Assembly: GCF_022376445.1 (NCBI RefSeq)
Contig: NW_025955463.1
Location: forward strand, 1 to 26,203
Direction of reading: 5' to 3'
DNA: 26,203 nt
From: Fomitopsis serialis
Taxonomy: Eukaryota; Basidiomycota; Agaricomycetes; Polyporales; Fomitopsidaceae
Each line of letters starts with the position of its first letter. Position 1 is the stretch's first letter. The translations under genes and the position numbers were made by a program. The notes under the pieces were generated by a model. That model did not search any database. It saw nothing but the letters and a program-made list of their open reading frames with translations, and was not told the origin of the DNA. This document shows positions 8,804 through 18,314 of this stretch, one piece after another.

Positions 8804-9278
8804 CGAATCGTGGGCGTCACTGCATCAAGCGAAATGATTTCTCAGCATTTCGTTGCCGTTTCCAATTTGCCGCAGGGCGAGGTGCTGTGCCCTCCACGAT
8901 CTAGACTTTCGGGACGAGGACGTTGATGTGACAGGTCGAAGTTTTTCTGCCTGATTGCGGTGTGTAGCCATGTACTGGCACTGGCACCTTGTACGCATGC
9001 TCTGGACTGATATTTTTCGCTCTGATGTGCTCTGTAGGAGTCTACAGGATTGAATACCGTTACGCGAGAGTACGCGAGGGTTGTCATGCGCTTCATTTGT
9101 TTGGTATGTACCATGTATACTTGTACGGCATAAACGTTGTCACTGGAGGTTATTCGGGCTGCGTGACATGAGACTTGAACAGAACTACACGATCCGCGCA
9201 ATCTTTCGACTTGTCCGACGCGCAATGATCGAATCCCGAGGAGGAGGAGGAGGAAGGAGGTCTCGCGCTAATCTACAT
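8804..9278. other. Intergenic, no supported gene
   Basis: This is probably the 3' end of the membrane-protein transcript followed by spacer. A short purine run (GAGGAGGAGG type) lies at about 9238-9260. I see no start with a protein-like frame on either strand. Confidence 0.5.
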
Positions 9279-9640
9279 ATGTGTCTGCCTTCATCCACTT
9301 TTCGATTAATACCATCTGCAGCGATGCTGACCATTCGGTGTCTTGCCGGCATAACATATCTCGATTTGCAACGGCGTCTGAGAACGGTCTGCTCTAGACA
9401 ACGATGCGGCGGACTACGAGAGTAACTCCTTCTGGTCAGCAACGGAGACTAGCGGCGAACTAGTCTCCCTGGGCAGGGTAGGTAATTCTTTCAACCTCCG
9501 CGCGCTCCGGATATTCTTGTCTGACATGCGGACAGCCGTCTTGCACGAGCTTGAAGTTGCACGCAGTCTGCCGCAGCGCTCAGGTGTGTCTATTCCGAGC
9601 TACAAGCCTACTCTTCTGAGTCGCATTCGGTAGACGTCTA
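9279..9640 (+). repeat. Diverged copy 1 of an F-box gene upstream region (relic)
   Basis: 9279-9330 matches 9719-9770 at 44 of 52 positions without gaps, and 9554-9590 matches 9874-9910 at 33 of 37. Weaker similarity continues about 50 bp further. The two blocks are 275 bp apart here and 155 bp apart in copy 2. Copy 2 sits directly upstream of F-box gene B. No F-box coding sequence follows copy 1, so it looks like the upstream part of a lost duplicate. Confidence 0.7.
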
Positions 9641-9718
9641 CGGGCTTTTACACTCACCGAATGTGTGATCTGCTCCTGGGATAGGCCCGGGGTTTCTCGT
9701 GTATTTACTAACTATTTC

Positions 9719-9960
9719 ATGTGTCTGCGTTCATCCACTGTTAGACCGATTCCATCTGCTGCGATGCTGATCGCTCTGCTGACCATTTGATACTACATAG
9801 CCGGCCTCGCAATGGTGGTCCACCTATTAGTGCACCGCGGCCTGCTCAAGACGACGACGCAAACAACTGTCTTAAGTTACACGCAGTCCGCCGCAGCGCT
9901 TAGGTATGTCCAGCGCCATACACTCCGGGCCATGCAGCTTACTTTCTGCTCCCGAATCGA
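9719..9960 (+). repeat. Copy 2 of the F-box upstream region (linked to F-box B)
   Basis: Partner of 9279-9640. It lies 200-440 bp before the F-box B start and probably includes promoter and leader sequence. Conserved words include CATCCACT, GCGATGCTGA and CCGCAGCGCT. Confidence 0.7.
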
Positions 9961-10156
9961 TAGAGTTCTATTACGCATGACTTCGGATTCGATAGACACA
10001 CGCAGGCGATTTCGCCTGCCGCCCATGGGCTCCGCTCTGAGTCTTCCTCGCACTTCTCCACTGACATCCGTGGGCCTGCTACAGCACGCGCCTGCCTCGC
10101 TCTCAGAGTCTGATCCAACGCATCGATTGCCCCGCCGTGCAGAGGCCGCCTCCCCC

Positions 10157-11852
10157 ATGTCTGTCGCAACTGCACTCCAGACGACCGACATACTGTGCGC
10201 GATCCCCGAGCAGCTGTCCGTGGAGCATTACAAGAGACGCTTCAGAGGGAAGCGTCGCGCAGATCTGGCGCGCTTAGCCCGTGTATGCACGGCCTTCGTC
10301 GATCCCGCGCTACGCGTGCTGTGGAGGACGCTCCCAGGAGCTGGGCCGCTATTGTGTTTGCTCTCCTGCGTCGACGTGGTGAGGCATGAGCATTACACAG
10401 AGTTCGTGAGTGTTCGGATCTTGGGCCGAAATAATGCGTCTCCGGGTCCAATGCTGACATCTGGAAACTGCTTAGGTCTTGGGACGAGCCGTCGTCGCCG
10501 AGGAGTGGGAGCGCTTTCACCACTATGCTCGCTACGTTCAGGTCATAGACCAGCACGACAACATTCGACCTGATTGTGGACCAGAGCCATACCGCGGGGA
10601 GCTCATTGAGCATGTCCTGCAGCAAGCCATCTTATTGTCCAACGGAGGCAAGCCTTTTTTACCTCACATGCACAGGCTGTCGTGGGTGTCCACCGGCATC
10701 TTTGGCCATTTGGTCTGGCCTCCCAGGGACATTACCATACCGAACTATCCGTCGCCACTATTCCTGATCGGTCCATCTACCCAGCATTTGGTGCTGCACT
10801 ACAGCTCTTCTAGTCAGGGACCCAATCGCAGTCTAGAGAGCATCGTTACTGGGATATCACTCCTAGCTCTCGAACTGCATACCCTTGTGCTTCACAATAA
10901 GTATGATGGACAGTCTCATGTACCACCCGATGCGCCCAACTGTGCGTTGTCAGCTCTATCGAGGTACATGAATCTCCGTCGGCTCGATGTATCCGGGCGG
11001 ACGTCGACATTTAGCCACCGCTTCATCCACACCCTTTCAAACCTGCCACGGCTCGCCAGCCTACGTCTCTGCCTATCACACATTGACGTCGACTCAGTTG
11101 AACCGAAACGAGCGCTCGCTGCGCTGGAGACGTTGGAGTTGACCGTCGTTCACATGGATGCGCTTGTCAGCCTCTTCAAGGTCGTTTCAATCCCGCGGCT
11201 CTGCAAGCTGTCCCTGCACTGGTGTAATTCTGCAAGGGTAGACCAGCTGCCTTGGAGCTCTTGGTCGTCGACACTGCGTATCCTCCGTGTCTGCATTTCA
11301 GGCCTGCCAAGGCCTGATTTCCAAGAACCTCCGTGGCATCTCATGCCGCTGATCCAACCTGTCCTGGGCCTTCATGACCTGCAAGAACTCACCGTGCATA
11401 CGAGGGATACCTCTCTTGTTTGGTACGACGACGACGCTTTGGTGATGAGTCAAAGCTGGCCAAAGCTGACCGCATTCCTAGTCAGCGGGGGGTTCCATGA
11501 ACCCCGGCTCTCGTCGCGTACCCTTTGGCACTTCGCAACGAATTGCCTGGACTTGGAACAACTTATGCTCCCCATTATCCGCGATCCAGATGTCGACCAT
11601 TCGGACCTCCCTGTCCCTCAGCCTCACAGTCACCTCCGTACCCTTCTTCTGGAGTGCATAGAAGTGGCATGCATGGCATGCTACGCCCGTTACATCATCC
11701 AGATGTTTCCCAATCTTCGCGTCGACAATCAAAACGATTGTGTTCGATTTCCACACAACCCTCGTCAATACAATGACAAGAGACAATTGCGTAAAGAGCG
11801 TCAGCGTCAAAAGGACATAGAAGGCGCACGGAGCAGTGCGGACAGACTGTGA
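10157..11852 (+). CDS. F-box-like protein B, paralogue of the gene at 3399-5096
   Basis: Exons 10157-10405 and 10476-11852 with a 70-nt intron (GTGAGT..TTAG, phase 0) give 541 residues. The N-terminus MSVATALQTTDILCAIPEQ and the F-box-like core DLARLARVCTAFVDPALRVLW are nearly the same as in protein A. The Leu-rich body and the C-terminus (MFPNLRVDNQNDCVRFPHN) also match A, and the intron sits at the same codon. Similarity extends about 40 bp 5' of the ATG. The role is inferred as an SCF substrate adaptor. The frame is open upstream of the ATG, but the paralogue comparison fixes the start. The protein ends in a charged Arg/Lys/Glu tail slightly longer than in A. Confidence 0.85.
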
Positions 11853-12600
11853 CACTGAGATCTAGTACGTAGCTGCATTCTTAGACGAGAATTGTGCTCA
11901 TGGTTCACGCACAGACGAACAGTGATCCAGTATCCGTCGTACAGATGACTCTTTGTCCGAATGTATCTGTCATATCATTAACAACGATACAAAAGCATCC
12001 TGAATCTCAGTGACCTTAGGCTGTCTGATGACGGTCGAGCGTAGAGGCACGACGCGGTCGCATGACTGAGGTACCATGTATAAGGCTTGCTGTTATACCG
12101 ATGTGATGGGGCAGGTCAAGGGGATATATGCAACAAGAGTTCATCATAACGTACATGACAGTTGCGAAGCGTAGACTCCACGGTACGGGAATTGTCGTGG
12201 GCTGAAATGTATCGCATAGGTACGCGCCGTGAGGCATGCCAAGCAGACACCGCCTTGAGAATCGATGGATTCATTACACCAGCATTAGTGAAAGGGACCG
12301 TACAACGAGACAGCCGAGTAGCAGGAGCTGTGTGCTAGACGTCGACCAAAACATATGCATTTAACCGGAACATATGGCAGCGTAACTTGTTAGTCTCCCC
12401 TAGGTAGACCCTAAAGAAGACCTCTTCGAGTGGGGGAGAGGACGGTCTTCTATGGGTAACTTGTAGTAAGCTGGTCGTTCAAGTTTGCTAACGACGAGCA
12501 CAATCACTCACCGAGGCAATACTACCAAAGCAATCAGCGCTCAGTCCTCAATTCGTTACTCGCAACACGTAGTGCAAGTCCAGACAAGATTCAAGATAGA
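11853..12600. other. Intergenic spacer with a small inverted repeat
   Basis: No gene is supported. AGAAGACC (12415-12422) and GGTCTTCT (12444-12451) form an 8-bp perfect inverted repeat with a 21-nt loop. GTAACTTGT occurs on both sides of it (about 12389 and 12456), so the hairpin is framed by a short direct repeat. I see nothing else recognisable. Confidence 0.45.
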
Positions 12601-12639
12601 TGCATGAGTACTGAGTGCATGAGTGTGAGCGCGTCGTCG

Positions 12640-12720
12640 TGGGTGTGAGCCGCGCGCGAGACGCGACGCGAGTGTGGCGTTTTCGAGCTCCGCTTAATGA
12701 GCGTGTCGCGTCGCGAGAAC
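12640..12720. promoter_or_regulatory. MCB-like elements upstream of MCM2
   Basis: The promoter contains ACGCGACGCGA (12661-12671) and, about 35 bp on, TCGCGTCGCGA (12706-12716), which are near-reverse complements of each other. The core ACGCGA/TCGCGT is one base from the MluI cell-cycle box ACGCGT bound by MBF-type factors, which drive MCM genes at G1/S in yeasts. The motif is seen; regulation is inferred from family knowledge. Confidence 0.5.
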
Positions 12721-12792
12721 TTCGCGCGCGTCCTTCTTCCTCTCCCTTGTCCCTCAGCCTAACCAACCAATCTACGCGATCTACTTAGCAGA

Positions 12793-15700
12793 ATGGTTTG
12801 TTTCTCTCCAAGAAAGGATTGATGGGCCGATTCTGACTGAAAATCGTAGACTCCCCGCGGCGGCAAACGGCGTCGCTCAGTGACCCCTCCGCCTGGCTCG
12901 TCGCCCCCAGCCGCAGCGCGTCCCTCGCACGCGCGACGCGACTCTGAATCGTCTCTGCCGCCTTCATCGCCTCCTCCACCCTTTTCTGACACCGATGAGA
13001 GCGTTGACGAGCGTGACGCCGTCAGAGATGTGGACGACGACGCGGAAGACGAGGACGGCGAGGACCTCTTTGGGGAGCAGCTTAATAAGTGAGTCGTAAA
13101 TGTCCGATTTGACGCCTATGCGCTAAACCCGGCATCCAGTGATTATGCGGGCAACGATGCTTTGGATCGCTATTCGGACACTGGCTTGGACGACGAGGAG
13201 GACCTCGATGAGATGAGTATCGCGCAGAGGCGCGCGGCCGAGGCGCAGATGGCTGCCAGAGACCGCCGCGAACAGGGTGGCCGAAGAGGCCAACGTGCCG
13301 CGCGACGGAGTCATATGCCAAATTTCTTACAAAGCGACGATGATATGGACGACGTGGACGGCCACGGACTGCTCGCGGGCACGAAGAGGCGCACACGGCG
13401 GCAGTACGATGAGCGGGTAGAGATGGATGATATGGAGGGTGTGGAGGATGTGGGTTATACATTCTCCTGCTGGCGGGCAAACGTTACTAACAGGCTGTGC
13501 AGGAGATCCCGCTTGAACAGCTGAGCGACATCAAAGCAAAGTCAATTGTTGAATGGATCGCGAACGAGCGCGTCCGCCGCTCTATAATCCGGCATTTCCG
13601 CCAGTTCCTGATGACCTATGTGGATGAGCATGGCGCATCTGTGTACGGTCAGCGTATTCGCAACCTAGGAGAAAGTGAGCCTGTCTCTGCCCCCCCCTCT
13701 ACCACTAGGCTCACATGTCCACATCCAGACAACTCGGAGTCTCTCGAAGTTTCGTACCTGCATCTCGCGTTCTCGAAACCAATCCTCGCGTACTTTCTGA
13801 CCAATTCACCAAGTCCGATGCTCGCCATCTTCGATGAAGTAGCGTTGAACGCCATCCTCGTATACTACCCGTCTTACGAGCGGATTCACTCCGAGGTGCA
13901 CGTACGCATCACGGATCTGCCGCTCAGCTCGTCTCTGAGAGACCTGCGTCGGTCCAACCTGAACACGCTCGTGCGCGTGACGGGCGTAGTGACGAGGCGG
14001 ACGGGCGTCTTTCCTCAGTTGAAGTATGTCAAGTTTGACTGCAGGAAATGCGGTGCGGTTCTGGGTCCGTTCTATCAGGACGCGACGAAGGAGGTGAAGA
14101 TCAGTTACTGCCCGAACTGCGAGGGCAGAGGTCCATTCTCAGTTAATTCGGAACAAGTAAGTGACATATTATGTGGCACTACGCAGCTTCGCTGAGTATT
14201 TGTATAGACCGTGTACCGGAACTACCAGAAGATGACTCTGCAGGAGTCACCGGGATCCGTTCCTCCTGGTCGGCTGCCGAGGCACCGTGAGGTAATCCTT
14301 CTTTGGGACTTGATTGACATGGCAAAACCGGGCGAAGAAATAGTGAGTGATATTGATGACCTGCTATTTGCATCGTGGGCTGACGGCCAGGCAGGAGGTG
14401 ACAGGTATCTACCGTAACAACTTCGACGCATCCCTTAACTCAAAAAACGGCTTCCCCGTCTTCTCGACGGTCCTCGAGGCCAACCACGTCAACAAGAAAG
14501 AAGACCAATTCGCCGCATTCCGTCTGACGGAGGAGGACGAGAAGGAGATCCGTATGCTCGCAAAGGACGACCGTATCCGCAAGCGGATCGTCAAGTCCAT
14601 AGCGCCCTCAATCTATGGGCACGAAGACATCAAAACTGCGCTCGCGCTGTCGCTGTTCGGGGGCGTGCCGAAGGACATCAACCGCAAGCATCGCATCCGA
14701 GGAGACATCAACGTGCTGCTGCTGGGCGACCCCGGTACGGCGAAGTCGCAGTTCCTGAAGTACGTCGAGAAGACGGCGCACCGGTCCGTGTTCGCGACAG
14801 GTCAGGGCGCGTCCGCGGTGGGTCTGACGGCGAGCGTGCGCAAGGACCCGGTGACGCGCGAGTGGACGCTCGAGGGCGGCGCGCTGGTGCTCGCGGACAA
14901 GGGGACGTGTCTGATCGACGAGTTCGACAAGATGAACGACGCGGACCGGACGTCGATCCACGAGGCGATGGAGCAGCAGAGCATCTCCATCTCGAAGGCG
15001 GGCATCGTGACGACGCTGCAGGCGCGGTGCGCGATCATCGCGGCGGCCAACCCGATTCGCGGCCGGTACAATCCGACGATACCGTTCCAGCAGAACGTGG
15101 AGCTGACTGAGCCGATCTTGTCTCGGTTCGACGTCCTCTGCGTGGTGAAGGACACGGTCGATCCAGTGCAGGACGAGCTCCTGGCTCGCTTCGTGGTGGG
15201 CAGCCATCTGCGAAGCCACCCGAAGTTCGATGCGGAGAAGGACGAGATAGAGGTCGGCACGACTCTAGATGCAGACGTGCGTATTCTTAGGTGCTGCTTC
15301 GCGGATGGATCTCATTCCTGCTTCAGGTCATCTCCCAGGACCTCCTGCGGAAATACATCATGTACGCTCGCGAGAAGATCCGGCCGAAGCTGTATGACCT
15401 CGACCAGGAAAAGCTGTCGCGTCTCTTCTCCGACCTCAGGCGCGAGTCGCTGGCCACGGGCTCGTTCCCGATCACAGTGCGGCACCTGGAGAGCATGATT
15501 CGGATGGCGGAGGCGAGCGCGAAGATGGCGCTGCGCGAGTACGTACGGGCGGACGACATCGACCTCGCCATCTCCGTGACCGTGGGCAGCTTCGTGAACG
15601 CGCAGAAGATGTCCATCAAGAGAACGCTCGAGCGGGTGCGAGGCAATGTCCCGGCCGTGCTCCGGCTCCGTGCTGACTGTTGTCTCTAGGGCTTCCGCAA

Positions 15701-16014
15701 GTATTTGACGCAGGCGCGTGACCACGAGGAGCTGCTCGCCTTCCTGCTTGGCCAGATCGTGAAGGAGAAGGCGCGATTCTACCAGCTGCAGCGCCATCAG
15801 CTGCCAGAAATCATCTCCATCAAGACGTCCGAGCTGGACGAGCGTGTACGTGTGCCGTTCCCTGATGTGGTATGCTGTTCCTGACGAGCCGGCGCAGGCC
15901 AAGGAGCACGACATCTTCGACACCACGCCCTTCCTGCGTTCCCGCCTATTTACAGCAAATGGTTACAAGCTGAAGGACGACGCGATCGAGAAAAGCTTCA
16001 CGCACGGGGCGTGA
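12793..16014 (+). CDS. MCM2: DNA replication licensing factor MCM2
   Basis: Ten exons: 12793-12795, 12850-13088, 13140-13449, 13503-13674, 13729-14156, 14208-14342, 14395-15276, 15327-15635, 15690-15845 and 15898-16014. Introns are 50-54 nt and all phases fit, giving 916 residues. The Arg/Ser/Pro and Asp/Glu-rich N-terminus includes [17 protein letters not shown], the MCM2-specific region. A four-Cys zinc finger (CRKC about 345, CPNC about 369) is followed by the AAA+ core: Walker A GDPGTAKS (about 540), Walker B IDEFDKM (about 603) and arginine finger LSRFD (about 672). The C-terminal winged-helix region is present. As part of the MCM2-7 ring this subunit loads at origins and unwinds DNA; the acidic N-terminus also binds histone H3-H4 in the family. 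No frameshift or missing motif is seen. The family's usual length is about 870-920. Confidence 0.96.
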
Positions 16015-16856
16015 ACGTGCCCTCAGGCAGTACCCGCTGTAGTCATTTTTCCTTCACACTTGCTTATACGAATGTTGTCCTGTGTCCTTGTTATATCTGT
16101 TGTACCAGCATATGGGCAATATCATGCCAGTGTATTTTGAATTCGAAAGCATGTTGTGCGCGAGCAGTTCTCGGCTCTCAATGTCCTTAGTTGGTACCAG
16201 GTAGTGCACTCTGCGATACACGAACTCGCGGCCGAGAAGGTTGCAACCCGTTTGTCATAGCGACACATTTCAAGCATGCAAGCAACAAGTGCAGAGAGAA
16301 TATAATGAACACTGACGACCATGTCGAACGAAGTTGCCCTCATCAAGCTTTACCTTCACGAAGCAATATCACACAACGGGAAATAGTGACGCAGAAGACG
16401 TGTTTGGCGACTTGTGATACACGAGTAAAGCAGTAAAGATGACACACCCACCCACTTCACGGGGGAATCATAGCGTTCGGGACGGGACGGGGGACATTGA
16501 CGACGAGGGATGGTAGCGATACGTATACTGAGAGAACGCCCGTGGGGGGAGGAGAATCGTACAAGTACAGCCGGATTGTGAGGACCGAGACCGCGAATCA
16601 GGGACGAGACGAGCCAGGACGAAAACGACGACTGCTACCACACAATGTGAGAGGGACGGGAGATGCGGTGGATGAGTGGGTCGGGCAAGAACAGTACAAA
16701 TGATACACGCCGCGCGAGAAGCAGAGGGTCACCGACGAAAGATACAAGACGCGAGAGACATGCGCGGGCCGAGCTGGGCAGCACCTAACATGGAACAAAA
16801 CCATGAGACATCTAACCACCAACACGGAATGATTCAACATACTAGACACGATGCGT
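16015..16856. other. Convergent intergenic region (3' ends of MCM2 and the RRM gene)
   Basis: MCM2 ends at 16014 on the plus strand and the RRM gene ends at 16857 on the minus strand, so this is where both 3' UTRs and terminators should lie. T-rich stretches at about 16040-16110 suit MCM2 polyadenylation. No protein-like frame is supported. Confidence 0.5.
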
Positions 16857-17793
16857 TTAGTACGAGCCGCCGTAGCCTCCGCCACCGTAGCCGCCTCCGC
16901 CGCCACCAGCAGCCTGGCCTTGGTAGCCATAGCCGCCGCTGCTCGCGCCACCTGTACAGACATCGTCAGCAATGCATGACGTGAATTACGACCACGGGCG
17001 CCGCAACCTTGATCATAGCCTCCGTACGCACCCTGGCCACCATAGCCTCCTTGGTAGCCGCCGCCTCCGCCTTGGTAGCCACCGCCGCCTTCTCCAAACG
17101 AATCGTTAAGGCACAACATGTAAGCAGAGAACCTCAAGCCCACGTACCATAACCTCCACCCTGGCCACCACCACCGAAGCCTGAATGGGTTGCATTGTCA
17201 ATGTCAACGATCGGATAGATCGCGTAAAAAGGCCATACCTCCGCCGCCGCCGCCGCTGCCGCGGGCGTTAGCAAGGTTGACCTTGATGCGCCTGCCATCG
17301 AGCTCCTGCTCGTTGAGGTTGCTGATAGCAGACTGGGCCTCAATGTTGGAGGAGTAGGTGACGAAGCCGAAGCCGCGCGAGCGACCGGTGTCGCGGTCGC
17401 GCATCACGATGGACTGTGCACGGGAAGGCGGTGGTCAGCTCAATGATGCAAGATATCTACCGGCTTGCGAGGATGCGCAGCGATAGATCTCCGATGGGAG
17501 ATAGGTGATCGCGTACATCAAGGATGTTTCCAAACGCGGAGAAGGCCTAAGAAACGCAAGATCGCGCAACACGAGGATATCAGACACCATGCAGGAACAG
17601 AGCGCGACGCCACAAGGACGCCGCGCAGACACAAAATCACACTGACTTGACGGAGCGAATCATCGGTGGTATTCCAGCTCAAGTTGCTACAATAACACGG
17701 GGACAAACACATCAGTCGCGCACTCCTCGGGAGGAGCGCGGCGCACGAGGCACGACACAACGAAACTGACCCAACGTAAACTTTTGCAGACAT
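16857..17793 (-). CDS. Glycine-rich RNA-binding protein (single RRM)
   Basis: Seven exons: 17771-17793, 17647-17686, 17517-17546, 17239-17413, 17148-17180, 17008-17091 and 16857-16951. They sum to 480 nt, that is 159 residues plus stop, with all phases consistent. The RRM spans about residues 3-80 with RNP2 VYVGNL (5-10), SWNTTDDSLRQAFSAFG and RNP1 RGFGFVTY (44-51). The remaining 75 residues are Gly/Tyr/Gln repeats (GGYQGG, GGYGG) ending GGYGGSY. Proteins of this type bind RNA in the nucleus and cytoplasm and act in splicing, mRNA stability and stress responses. Gene architecture is intron-dense for its size; introns 1-3 are longer (84, 100, 103 nt) than the rest (56-58 nt). Long frames on both strands here are shadows of the Gly repeats. 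Confidence 0.92.
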
Positions 17794-17938
17794 GATGCGA
17801 TTCTGTTATAATACAGATGGAGGACCCGTTGAACCCTTGACACAAGATCGCACGAAACCGAAACCCGGACACAGGACAGCAGACAGGTGAGAGCTGGGGG
17901 AGAGCCGTGATGAGGGAGAGGGGGCCTCCTCCCCGGCC

Positions 17939-17945
17939 TTATATA
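17939..17945 (-). promoter_or_regulatory. TATA box of the glycine-rich RRM gene
   Basis: TATATAA on the minus strand, about 146 bp upstream of the ATG at 17793 and next to pyrimidine-rich sequence typical of highly expressed fungal genes. Confidence 0.5.
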
Positions 17946-18314
17946 CGCCCTGCGCGTTTCAAACTCCGGTGCCGAACCCAAAACTTCCGGCCCTTCGCGT
18001 GACTCTAGGCCCGCGCCCTTGGCGCCCCCGGCCCGTTATGGCAGGTGGTGCCTTGAGCGACCGCGCACAGATGGCAATCGCAACACCGCCCTCCCACACC
18101 GATAAGCCGACGCCACCAGCTGACGCTGACGTCGACGTCCAACTACATATCAGACACAATTATACCGCAGACGATGGATCATAGATGCGGGATGCGCACG
18201 ACAACGAGATAATGACAGGAAGAAACACTCAGTATTACTACAGTATCGTGACAGTCGTGAAAAATCGTATGCATGCAGGGGAAATCCACGAAACTCTGAG
18301 GGACGAACCCAAAC

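Noticed and set aside
7950..8904. Plus-strand frames of 295 and 277 residues covering the membrane-protein gene
   Set aside because: They are Arg/Pro/Ser-rich shadows of a GC-rich coding sequence. The third frame has the hydrophobic, family-like protein.
14608..15926. Minus-strand frames of about 200 residues opposite MCM2
   Set aside because: They are antisense to the conserved AAA+ exons and have Arg/His-rich composition with no motif.
16598..17143. Minus-strand frame of 181 residues over the glycine-rich gene
   Set aside because: It reads through introns; the spliced RRM model is fully in phase and explains the sequence.
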